Assembly: GCF_044594925.1 (NCBI RefSeq)
Contig: NZ_CP138991.1
Location: 434,001 to 498,000, forward strand
Origin: Maribacter sp044594925
GTDB taxonomy: Bacteria; Bacteroidota; Bacteroidia; Flavobacteriales; Flavobacteriaceae
DNA: 64,000 nucleotides
Reading direction: 5' to 3'
The notes below the pieces were generated by a model. It made no database searches. It had not been told where the DNA came from and saw nothing but the letters and a program-made list of their open reading frames with translations. Of this stretch, positions 16,868-24,682 are shown one piece after another; within the stretch, counting starts at the first letter, position 1, and each line of letters opens with the position of its first letter. Both the position numbers and the translations under genes were made by a program.

Positions 16868-19318
16868 TTAGTTGACCATGAATATGGCGTTAGCGAAGAA
16901 AAGTTTTCCGTTTTCCCAGAACCCTCTGAACAAAGGGTTATCTACCATATAGACTATCTGGCCTCTTCCCATGTTTTCAGTTCCAAAAATTAAAGTTTCT
17001 GCAATTTTCTTTTGAGCTTCACTTCCTGCAAAACCAGATACCGGGGTATTTGCATTCTGACTAAGATATACCGCGCTTCCACCTTCTAAATAATTAAAAG
17101 CGCTATTGCCTAACTTTAGGGTAAAATAAGAATTACCATAACCATAAGCCAAGGGATGAGTAGGGTCTACGGTCGCTTTGAAAATTGCTCCAGTAATAGC
17201 TGTTTTTATACGTTCTCTCTGTGTATTTTCAAAAGCTTGTAAGTTTATAGTAGTGTCTTTGGGTGTTTCTTTTTCCTTTATATCAAAACTATCATTGTTC
17301 GCTAAGGCATTTATAGCGCCGCCCATGGCAATCAATCTGCCACCTGCTTTAACCCAGTCTGTAATTTTTTCGGTTATATTTTTCTTAAAAAAACTACGAT
17401 ACCCCCAACCATCTGGAAGAATTAAAACGTCATATTCAGATAAATCTACACGGCTGAAGTAGCTTTCGTCTAAAACGGACAAGGGGTAGTTAAGCTGTTG
17501 TTCAAAGAAATGCCATATTTCTCCAAAACGAAGGGTAGAAGTCGGTTCGCCAGCCAAAACAGCAACCTTTACATTTGGTACAACGCTTACATATCTGGAG
17601 CCAAAGTCTTTTCCACTTTCAACAAAGCCTGTATTTGTAGGTGTAAGTGGTTTAGAAAATTTGACCGATGTATCATGTAAGATTTCACTAAAGTTCGGAT
17701 TATTTTTATTGTCCGCTTTGGTTATGATAAGACTCCCCCTTTTATGCTTAATCCCATCTAAAGTAAAAGGCTTGTGCGAGTAGCGTACCCTTATTTTTTT
17801 CTTCAGTAATTCAGCGAGAAATTTAGCATCGTTTACGGCGTTCCAATCCGTTATGTAGGCATAACTATCTGGGGTTGCTATTCCAAAGTTTTTACTGACG
17901 TTTGATAAAGGGTTTTTTTGGATGCTACTTTCCGTAGCTATTGCATCCAAGCCATAAGCGTAAGGTAAGGACCAAGCGGTAATATCGTATGTGACAGAAT
18001 CACTCAATTTTGCTTTTGGTTCAAATAAAACCTTTACCAAGGTTCCTTTAGTTTGGTTCGTTGAAACGACTAAGCTATTTGTAGTAGCTTTCATAGCACC
18101 TATTTTTCCTGTGCTATAGTTGTACCCTTTATAGGTAGTATTAGCAGCATGTCCAAATTCGATTTCATGCTGTTTTAATAAATTGGCAAGCGCATCTAGT
18201 TTGTCTTGGTTTCCGTTAAGCACATAGTTATTGTACTTGAAGTTATTGTTTTGGTAAAATTTCTTGAATTCATTATTCAATTTTGCAACGTTATTACTAG
18301 CCACTTCAACAGTGGAAAGGCCCGTAGTATGGTGATGTGCTATCCTATCTTTTAATGTAAGTGTGTCGCCAAGACTTGTAATAATACCTAGACCTGCTCT
18401 ACCGCTTCCCCCTTGTTCATAGGTCATGCCAATACCACCATTATAGGTTGGGTAAGTATCCCCATAGCTAGGGTATAGTAAATCAAAAGATTCTTTTGTA
18501 AAATAAAACCATCCATTTTTGTCAAAATATTTTGCATGGTTCCTACCAATGGTTTCTTGAAATGCTCTTTGGAAATCTGTAACTACTTCGTGATAAGGCT
18601 CTGCCGCCGGAGCAAAATAATAAGGGCTGTCCACTCCTTGCTCATGAAAATCTACATGTACGTGCGGTAACCATTTGTTGAACTGTACCAACCGCTGTTT
18701 GCTCTCCACTTGCGTTAGCCATGCCCAATCCCTGTTTAAATCAAACATGTAATGGTTGCTGCGACCACTCCACCAACCTTCGTGATGTTCTTTGCTATTC
18801 GGGTCAACCGTATTTGGATTGTTTTTGTATTGGTTGTACCAATTTACATAACGATCTCTACCGTCCGGGTTTATGCAGGGGTCAATAAGGACTATGGTAT
18901 TTTCTAGATAATCGCTCTTATCCGTTAACAGGTTATAAATGGTTTGCATGGATGCTTCCGTACTAACACTTTCATTACCGTGAACATTATAGCTAAGCCA
19001 TACAATAGCTTTATCAGATGCTCCCTCTCCCTGCGTATTTTTTAGATGCTCTAAACGAATTCGCTCTATATTTTTAATATTCTGTGCAGTAGAGATATAA
19101 GCCAGCAATAAAGGCCTTCTTTCATTGGTTTTTCCGTACTCCATCAATTGCATTCTATCTGGCGCTGCCTGCACAAGGTATTCGTAGTAGTCTACTACTT
19201 GGTGATGTCTTGTAAACTGGCTGCCAAGTTCATAACCCAAAAATTCGGAAGGGGATTTAAGCTGAGCAATTGATAAAATAGGTAGTAGGAATAGGAGGGA
19301 ACGTAAAATTCTAATCAT
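16868..19318 (-). CDS. Zinc carboxypeptidase, M14 family, exported
   Basis: The 816-residue exported enzyme has a signal peptide MIRILRSLLFLLPILSIAQ. The M14 metallocarboxypeptidase domain (about 30-330) carries the zinc pair His113 and Glu116 in NVHGNES, a third His around 225 in HVDFHEQG, and GMTYEQGG with the likely catalytic Glu. The C-terminal half (about 560-816) resembles a class-I glutamine-amidotransferase-like flavodoxin fold (VAVLAGEPTS, YDVLILPDGWG, GGRLIAMGGA), a combination known in large Bacteroidota M14 proteins. It probably trims exogenous peptides. A candidate -7 element (TAGATTTG, complement of 19345-19352) precedes the start. Confidence 0.9.
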   Translation of the reverse strand: MIRILRSLLFLLPILSIAQLKSPSEFLGYELGSQFTRHHQVVDYYEYLVQAAPDRMQLMEYGKTNERRPLLLAYISTAQNIKNIERIRLEHLKNTQGEGASDKAIVWLSYNVHGNESVSTEASMQTIYNLLTDKSDYLENTIVLIDPCINPDGRDRYVNWYNQYKNNPNTVDPNSKEHHEGWWSGRSNHYMFDLNRDWAWLTQVESKQRLVQFNKWLPHVHVDFHEQGVDSPYYFAPAAEPYHEVVTDFQRAFQETIGRNHAKYFDKNGWFYFTKESFDLLYPSYGDTYPTYNGGIGMTYEQGGSGRAGLGIITSLGDTLTLKDRIAHHHTTGLSTVEVASNNVAKLNNEFKKFYQNNNFKYNNYVLNGNQDKLDALANLLKQHEIEFGHAANTTYKGYNYSTGKIGAMKATTNSLVVSTNQTKGTLVKVLFEPKAKLSDSVTYDITAWSLPYAYGLDAIATESSIQKNPLSNVSKNFGIATPDSYAYITDWNAVNDAKFLAELLKKKIRVRYSHKPFTLDGIKHKRGSLIITKADNKNNPNFSEILHDTSVKFSKPLTPTNTGFVESGKDFGSRYVSVVPNVKVAVLAGEPTSTLRFGEIWHFFEQQLNYPLSVLDESYFSRVDLSEYDVLILPDGWGYRSFFKKNITEKITDWVKAGGRLIAMGGAINALANNDSFDIKEKETPKDTTINLQAFENTQRERIKTAITGAIFKATVDPTHPLAYGYGNSYFTLKLGNSAFNYLEGGSAVYLSQNANTPVSGFAGSEAQKKIAETLIFGTENMGRGQIVYMVDNPLFRGFWENGKLFFANAIFMVN

Positions 19319-19344
19319 GTGCTGTTTTTAAAATCGAAAGTTTC

Positions 19345-19352
19345 CAAATCTA
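19345..19352 (-). promoter_or_regulatory. Candidate promoter -7 element for M14 peptidase gene
   Basis: On the minus strand the sequence reads TAGATTTG, a TAnnTTTG match 26 bases upstream of the start codon. No good TTG is present at the expected distance. Confidence 0.35.
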
Positions 19353-19490
19353 ACGAATTAATGTTGAAAATTATCATGTGAAATCTGCTTTTTAACGAGT
19401 AACCAAAAATTTATTTCTTAAGGTAATTAACGTATTTTTAGGAACTCTAAAATAAGAGAGTTTTATATTTACCTTCATTTTTGCTCTTCT

Positions 19491-21092
19491 ATGGATATTG
19501 ATTGTTTACCCTTTAAAGAAACCGGCTACTTTTCAAATTTAATCTGTGACTATATCGAAGCCGATACCATTATTAAAAGGCTCTATAACAAGTATCCGGA
19601 TTATGCAGGTTTTAAGGATCAGCTAGAAGAAAAAGGAGCTAGTTTTCCACTGGAAAACAGGGCTATTTTAAAAAAAGCGTTACTTAATCAATATAAAGGC
19701 TTTAGCGCTTCTGACCTTACTTTAGCACATATTAATAGCTTGAAAGATTCTTCAACTTTCACTATTGTAACGGGGCATCAATTGAATCTTTTTACAGGGC
19801 CGTTATACTTTTTATATAAGATTATAACTGCCATAAACCTTACCGAACAATTAAAAAAAGAGTTTCCAGATAATGATTTTGTGCCTGTCTATTGGATGGC
19901 CACTGAAGATCATGACTTTGATGAAATAAACTATTTTAATTTTCAAGGTAAAAAACTACAATGGAATAAAAACGCATCTGGTGCCGTAGGTCATTTAGAA
20001 ACGGAAGGGTTGGAAGAGGTATTTCAAATTTTTTCCAATCATTTAGGAGGTAGTAAGAATGCTCTGGAATTAAAACAGCTTTTTGAAAAAGCGTACTTAC
20101 AGCATAGCACACTTACGGATGCCACGCGTTTCTTGGCAAACGAGTTGTTTGGAAAGTATGGTCTGGTCATCGTGGATGGTGACGATACTACTTTAAAACG
20201 GTTGCTAATTCCATTTGCCAAGAAAGATATTCTAGAACAAAAAGCCTTTACCAAAGTGAACCAAACTATTGATTTCATTGACGGTCTGGGCAAAGGTTAT
20301 CCGATACAGGTAAATCCAAGAGCCATAAATTATTTTTATTTACAAAAGGGAGTACGGGAACGGATAATACAACATGGAGATAATTATATTGTAAACGATA
20401 CTGCCATTTCATTCTCGGAAGATGAACTTCTAAAGGAGTTAGAGGAACATCCAGAACGTTTTTCGCCAAATGTAATTGCAAGACCTTTGTACCAAGAGGT
20501 GATATTGCCCAATCTCTGTTATATTGGAGGCGGTGGTGAAATTGCCTATTGGCTAGAGTTAAAGGCTGCTTTTGAAGCTATGCAGGTCCCTTTTCCAATA
20601 CTTTTACTAAGAAATTCTGCCTTGGTGATTTCGGAAAAGCAGTTGAAAAAGTTGGATAGGATGCAATTATCCGTAAAGGATTTATTTTTAAAACAGAACA
20701 GTCTCATCAACAAAAAGATACGTGAAATATCGAACATTGAAATCGATTTCACATCGCAAAAATCCCTTTTGGAAAAACAATTTAAAAATTTATACACGCT
20801 GGCAGAGCAGACCGATAAATCTTTCTTAGGTGCGGTTAAAGCTCAGGAAGTAAAGCAGAAAAAAGGACTTGACCATCTGGAAAAGCGCTTACTTAAAGCC
20901 CAAAAAAGAAAATTGAAGGATCACGTCATACGCATGACGGAAATTCAAAACGAGCTCTTTCCCGGTCAATCTTTACAGGAGCGTAATTTAAATTTTTCAG
21001 AACTCTACCTAGAATACGGTGATGAACTCGTGCCTATGCTAAAGAATGCTTTAGTGCCTTTGCAGATGGAATTCACCATCATAAACACGTAG
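19491..21092 (+). CDS. bshC: Bacillithiol biosynthesis cysteine-adding enzyme BshC
   Basis: BshC performs the last step of bacillithiol synthesis, joining cysteine to glucosaminyl-malate. The 533-residue length and the motif TGHQLNLFTGPLYFLYKIITAI near residue 95 are diagnostic, as are PVYWMATEDHDFDEI and PNVIARPLYQEVILPNLCYIGGGGEIAYW. A coiled-coil insertion spans about 395-490. Its presence implies that this organism uses bacillithiol as a low-molecular-weight thiol; bshA and bshB are not in the window. It is a stand-alone gene, convergent with the next flavin-type gene six bases away. Confidence 0.95.
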   Translation: MDIDCLPFKETGYFSNLICDYIEADTIIKRLYNKYPDYAGFKDQLEEKGASFPLENRAILKKALLNQYKGFSASDLTLAHINSLKDSSTFTIVTGHQLNLFTGPLYFLYKIITAINLTEQLKKEFPDNDFVPVYWMATEDHDFDEINYFNFQGKKLQWNKNASGAVGHLETEGLEEVFQIFSNHLGGSKNALELKQLFEKAYLQHSTLTDATRFLANELFGKYGLVIVDGDDTTLKRLLIPFAKKDILEQKAFTKVNQTIDFIDGLGKGYPIQVNPRAINYFYLQKGVRERIIQHGDNYIVNDTAISFSEDELLKELEEHPERFSPNVIARPLYQEVILPNLCYIGGGGEIAYWLELKAAFEAMQVPFPILLLRNSALVISEKQLKKLDRMQLSVKDLFLKQNSLINKKIREISNIEIDFTSQKSLLEKQFKNLYTLAEQTDKSFLGAVKAQEVKQKKGLDHLEKRLLKAQKRKLKDHVIRMTEIQNELFPGQSLQERNLNFSELYLEYGDELVPMLKNALVPLQMEFTIINT

Positions 21093-21098
21093 CGTGGA

Positions 21099-21644
21099 TT
21101 AAGGAATTAAAAATTCCTCTCCCCATTTTTTTCCTTCCTTCGAAAACTTAACTCGGATGTGATTCGGTCTTTTCAGTTTAAGATACTCGATTTTATACGG
21201 CTCTACTTCTATCATACAAAAATGATGCTCATCATCCATGTAAGTTACCAGATCAGGATTTTTGATGACAGTCCCAGGTGCTTTTTTGGTAATGTAGTCT
21301 TTGCGACTGTTGGGTTGTATGCCATTCCAGTATTTTTTCAGAATTTCAGGGTCCTCAATAATTTTTGCTTTTCCCTCAATTTTAATTTGTAACAGTTTTT
21401 TAGGATGATATAGCAGTATACTTACGTTATTATTCTCCTTTATATGGCTAACTTTTTTAGAACGCCTATCCGTGTAAATAGTTAAATCCAGGTTTTCGGT
21501 TAGCTTTCTTAAAACCACCGTTCTTAATCTCGCTAAATGGTCCAAACCCACAGTGGCGAAAGTCATATAACGAAAAGGGTGTCCTTTTTTAGATATCCCT
21601 TTTTGTAGTTCCTCGTTTAACTCCTCCCAAAAAACCTGCTCCAT
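21099..21644 (-). CDS. Pyridoxamine 5'-phosphate oxidase-family flavin protein
   Basis: The 181-residue sequence has the FMN split-barrel start (FRYMTFATVGLDHLARLRTVVLRKL) with TIYTDRRSKK and the DDEHHFCMIEVEPYKIEYL region seen in the Alr4036/PNPOx-like group. It is shorter than true PdxH, and the conserved C-terminal PdxH dimer segment is absent, so an assignment to vitamin B6 synthesis would be unsafe. It likely binds FMN and is cytoplasmic. The gene is monocistronic, convergent with bshC. Confidence 0.75.
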   Translation of the reverse strand: MEQVFWEELNEELQKGISKKGHPFRYMTFATVGLDHLARLRTVVLRKLTENLDLTIYTDRRSKKVSHIKENNNVSILLYHPKKLLQIKIEGKAKIIEDPEILKKYWNGIQPNSRKDYITKKAPGTVIKNPDLVTYMDDEHHFCMIEVEPYKIEYLKLKRPNHIRVKFSKEGKKWGEEFLIP

Positions 21645-21723
21645 ATTTATGCTCTTTTAATAAAGTTAGAAAAAAACCTAGAATTGGGTAGGGTTTTTTA
21701 CGAGTAAGTTGTTTTATATTAAA

Positions 21724-21827
21724 ATTGCTACGAAAAAGGATGTAAGTATTCTTTTTAAAAAATAAAGTTAGGTTGGTTTTTGATTTTGATTCATAAGCTC
21801 GGGGTGGTTCCCGAGCTTCTTTTTTTA
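21724..21827 (+). ncRNA. sRNA-like unit 1 ending in intrinsic terminator
   Basis: The unit starts ATTGCTACGAAAAAG and ends in a strong intrinsic terminator at 21795-21827. It aligns with 21879-21973 in start, middle (ATTCTT, then GGTTG-rich) and hairpin. No plus-strand gene lies upstream, because bshC ends at 21092 and the intervening gene is on the minus strand, so a terminator here implies a short plus-strand transcript of its own. It is not coding: the frame after ACG closes within 12 codons. Confidence 0.5.
21795..21827 (+). terminator. Intrinsic terminator of sRNA-like unit 1
   Basis: AAGCTCGGG (21795-21803) and CCCGAGCTT (21810-21818) form a perfect 9-bp stem with loop GTGGTT, followed by CTTTTTTTT. 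The T tract is on the plus strand only. Confidence 0.85.
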
Positions 21828-21878
21828 GCTTTTATTGTAAGGTGTGTGTGCATCGCACGACATAATAATAGAATACGG

Positions 21879-21973
21879 ATTGCTATGAAAAAGAATTATA
21901 ACTTAATTCTTAAATCGTATTCGGTTGTTTGGTTGGTTGAATGGAAAGCCCGGGTGATTACCGGGCTTTTTTA
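21879..21973 (+). ncRNA. sRNA-like unit 2, paralogue of unit 1
   Basis: This starts ATTGCTATGAAAAAG, 155 bases after the matching point of unit 1, and ends in an analogous hairpin and T tract. Distances from the start block to the hairpin are 71 and 66 bases, so the two units look like a tandem duplication. An in-frame ATG at 21885 opens a short frame, but it runs through the terminator, so I do not call a peptide. Confidence 0.5.
21945..21973 (+). terminator. Intrinsic terminator of sRNA-like unit 2
   Basis: AAAGCCCGG (21945-21953) pairs perfectly with CCGGGCTTT (21961-21969) around GTGATTA, followed by TTTT. The loop and stem resemble the terminator at 21795. The remainder of the gap up to 22099 is A+T-rich with nothing recognisable. 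Confidence 0.85.
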
Positions 21974-22099
21974 TTGGCACCGTCTTAGGGTATAACACCC
22001 CGAGGTGGTTTGCTTTGTAGCAGTGAAAATAATTTTGTAGGAATTAATGTAAAATTCTATTTATCAGATAAATATAAATTATTATTTAAATCGATACAT

Positions 22100-22825
22100 T
22101 TAATTTACCCTATAATTTAACTTCATGGTGATTGATGCCGTCTTGTTTTTGGATGTGGTATTGTAGGCTCCGCCCCAGGAGTAATCTTCTCCAGAATTCT
22201 GACCTGTTATCTGAAACACACCCATACGGGCAGAGGATAAATCGCCCAATGTACTTCCAGAGTTTTCTGCTATTTTTTCAGCTCTTATTCTGGCATCTTC
22301 CGTTGCTTTCGAAATCATTTCTATTTTCAGGTCTGCGAGTTTGGTGTAATAATAGCGAGGAGGAAAAGAATTAAACTGAACACCTTTATTCAAAAGCTCG
22401 GTGATTTCCCTGGAAACTTGTTCAATAAGTGCCACGTTGGGAGATTCTATTTTAATAGATTGTGTTAATTGATAACCTCTAAAAATACTACCAACATAAT
22501 TGCCGTTGTCATATTTATTATCTCTCATTTCTGTAGTTTGCACACTATTAAAAATGATATTGTTTTCCTTTATACCTTTTGATACCAGATAATTCCTTAC
22601 TACAGCTTTATCAAGGTTCAACTGCTCGAAAGCAGATTTTAATACCGTATTATTGGCAGAGAATTTGCCTTCCCAAACAATAAGGTCCGAAGTAAAGTTT
22701 TCGTTTCCAAGACCCGTAACGGATATAATTTGTGGAGGATTCGCTCTTTTGATGTAGGCATTGCCCAAAAAATAGGCTGCGAGCACTATAGCGGCACCGA
22801 AGATAATTGAAGAAATATGTTTCAT
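22100..22825 (-). CDS. SIMPL-domain (DUF541) exported protein
   Basis: The 241-residue protein has an N-terminal membrane helix (MKHISSIIFGAAIVLAAYFLG) and then a SIMPL/DUF541 domain, recognisable by IISVTGLGNENFTSDLIVWEG at the start, the YQLTQSIKIES strand and AENSGSTLGDLSSARMG near the end. SIMPL proteins are periplasmic or outer-membrane-associated and oligomerise; their function is poorly known. The gene is monocistronic. It faces guaA divergently across a 324-base gap. Confidence 0.87.
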   Translation of the reverse strand: MKHISSIIFGAAIVLAAYFLGNAYIKRANPPQIISVTGLGNENFTSDLIVWEGKFSANNTVLKSAFEQLNLDKAVVRNYLVSKGIKENNIIFNSVQTTEMRDNKYDNGNYVGSIFRGYQLTQSIKIESPNVALIEQVSREITELLNKGVQFNSFPPRYYYTKLADLKIEMISKATEDARIRAEKIAENSGSTLGDLSSARMGVFQITGQNSGEDYSWGGAYNTTSKNKTASITMKLNYRVN

Positions 22826-23117
22826 AGATTTCGTTTATACTGTGCAATAAAAATAATTAAAACCTCACAATATTTTTCAGCAAGGCTCAAAACTTTAAAT
22901 ATATACGTAGAAAACCACTAAAATGGGTTTCTGCGTGAGAGACGCAATAGCGTTTAGGTAGCAATAGTTTTCATATATGTGAACGGCTATTTATACCAAT
23001 GTGTTGAAAACATTGGAATATTGAACTTTAAATTAGTTCGTTAGCTTGTGATTAATCTAGTTGCCCGTAATCTGGTTTATTGTTAAAAACCTGTTGTAAA
23101 TATCCTTTGATAACACC
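22826..23117. other. Noncoding gap between SIMPL gene and guaA
   Basis: About 290 A+T-rich bases without a credible open frame. Two small hairpins are visible: TGCGT/ACGCA at 22932-22946 and CCAATGT/ACATTGG at 22996-23016 (7 bp, loop GTTGAAA). Neither has a T tract. No purine-riboswitch core could be recognised. Confidence 0.5.
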
Positions 23118-23146
23118 TTGTCGAATTTTCGATTTCCCTATTTTTG
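23118..23146 (+). promoter_or_regulatory. guaA promoter, almost touching the start codon
   Basis: TTG at 23118-23120, an 18-base spacer and TATTTTTG at 23139-23146 give a full TTG-N17-23-TAnnTTTG match. The guaA ATG is at 23150, only three bases after the -7 element. Transcription would therefore start at or within a few bases of the start codon. Confidence 0.65.
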
Positions 23147-23149
23147 CCC

Positions 23150-24682
23150 ATGCAAAATAAAGTCCTAATTCTAGATTTCGGTTCTCAGTACACACAACTT
23201 ATTGGTAGGCGTGTAAGAGAGCTTAATATTTTCTCTGAAATAAAACCTTTTAACAAACCACCCAAAGACCTTTCTGAATACAAGGCCGTAATTCTGTCGG
23301 GGTCTCCTTATTCCGTTAGGGCCGAAGATGCTCCACATCCGGACTTATCAAAAATTAGAGGTAAGGTACCCTTATTAGGCGTATGTTATGGTGCGCAATA
23401 CTTAGCACATTTCAATGGGGGTAGTGTAGAAAAATCGAATACAAGGGAATATGGTAGAGCAAATCTATCCCATGTAGCATCTGGTAGTCCTTTTTTGGCA
23501 AAAGTCAATATAGGAAGTCAGGTTTGGATGAGTCATGCGGATACCATTAAACAACTACCGGAAAGTACAACTTTGTTAGCTAGTACCAATGATGTAGAAA
23601 ATGCAGCTTTTAAGTTTGATGGTGAAGATACGTATGGCATACAGTTTCATCCAGAAGTATATCATTCTACCGACGGCAAACAATTATTAGAGAATTTTCT
23701 AGTTCATATTTCGGGGATAGCGCAAACATGGACACCGGACGCTTTTGTAGAAACAACGGTGTCGGAGCTAAAAGAAAAAATAGGGGATGAAAAGGTAATA
23801 TTGGGATTATCCGGAGGAGTAGATTCTTCCGTAGCTGCAGTGCTGCTGCACAAGGCCATTGGGTCTAATCTGCACTGTATTTTTGTCAACAATGGTTTGC
23901 TTCGTAAGAACGAGTTTGTAGACGTGCTAAAACAATATGAGGGTATGGGGCTAAACGTAAAGGGAGTAGATGCTTCGGCACGCTTTTTGGATGATTTGGC
24001 AGGAGAGAGCGATCCAGAGACCAAACGTAAAACTATAGGACGGGTATTTGTAGAGGTTTTTGATGATGAATCGCATATGGTAGAAAATGCCAAATGGTTG
24101 GCACAAGGAACAATTTATCCAGATGTTATTGAGTCCGTTTCGGCTACTGGCGGCCCTTCAGCAACGATAAAAAGCCATCATAATGTTGGTGGTCTTCCGG
24201 ATTATATGAAATTAAAAGTAGTAGAGCCTTTAAAAATGTTATTTAAGGATGAAGTACGTAGGGTAGGAGCCAGCTTAGGAATAGACAAGGCGCTATTGGG
24301 AAGACATCCTTTTCCTGGCCCTGGTCTGGCCATTCGTATTCTAGGAGATATTACGCCGGAAAAAGTAGCTATTTTACAAGAAGTAGACCATATTTTCATC
24401 AATGGATTGCGAGAATGGGGCCTTTATGATAAGGTTTGGCAGGCCGGAGCCATGCTTTTGCCCGTAAATAGTGTCGGAGTTATGGGAGATGAGCGCACCT
24501 ATGAAAAATGTGTAGCTTTACGTGCAGTGGAAAGTACGGATGGTATGACGGCTGATTGGGTAAATCTTCCTTACGAGTTTTTGCAAAAAACTTCAAATGA
24601 TATCATTAATAAAGTCCCTGGGGTTAATCGTGTCGTATATGATATAAGTTCAAAACCACCAGCAACAATAGAATGGGAATAA
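23150..24682 (+). CDS. guaA: GMP synthase (glutamine-hydrolysing)
   Basis: GuaA converts XMP to GMP using glutamine and ATP. The 510-residue protein has the class-I amidotransferase domain (nucleophile Cys79 in GVCYGAQ, His-Glu in FHPEV), then the ATP-pyrophosphatase P-loop GLSGGVDSS near residue 222, and the C-terminal dimerisation domain ending KPPATIEWE. I place the start at ATG 23150 (MQNKVLILDFG); an in-frame TTG at 23144 lies inside the -7 promoter element. The stop overlaps the next gene's ATG by one base (TAATG). Confidence 0.97.
   Translation: MQNKVLILDFGSQYTQLIGRRVRELNIFSEIKPFNKPPKDLSEYKAVILSGSPYSVRAEDAPHPDLSKIRGKVPLLGVCYGAQYLAHFNGGSVEKSNTREYGRANLSHVASGSPFLAKVNIGSQVWMSHADTIKQLPESTTLLASTNDVENAAFKFDGEDTYGIQFHPEVYHSTDGKQLLENFLVHISGIAQTWTPDAFVETTVSELKEKIGDEKVILGLSGGVDSSVAAVLLHKAIGSNLHCIFVNNGLLRKNEFVDVLKQYEGMGLNVKGVDASARFLDDLAGESDPETKRKTIGRVFVEVFDDESHMVENAKWLAQGTIYPDVIESVSATGGPSATIKSHHNVGGLPDYMKLKVVEPLKMLFKDEVRRVGASLGIDKALLGRHPFPGPGLAIRILGDITPEKVAILQEVDHIFINGLREWGLYDKVWQAGAMLLPVNSVGVMGDERTYEKCVALRAVESTDGMTADWVNLPYEFLQKTSNDIINKVPGVNRVVYDISSKPPATIEWE

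Noticed and set aside
21780..21995. Open frame of 71 codons across the tandem terminators
   Set aside because: It spans two terminator hairpins and has an unnatural composition; no family resemblance. The RNA reading explains the DNA better.
22826..23149. Purine riboswitch upstream of guaA
   Set aside because: No three-way-junction core was recognisable, and the promoter lies just before the ATG, so an upstream aptamer would not be transcribed from it.
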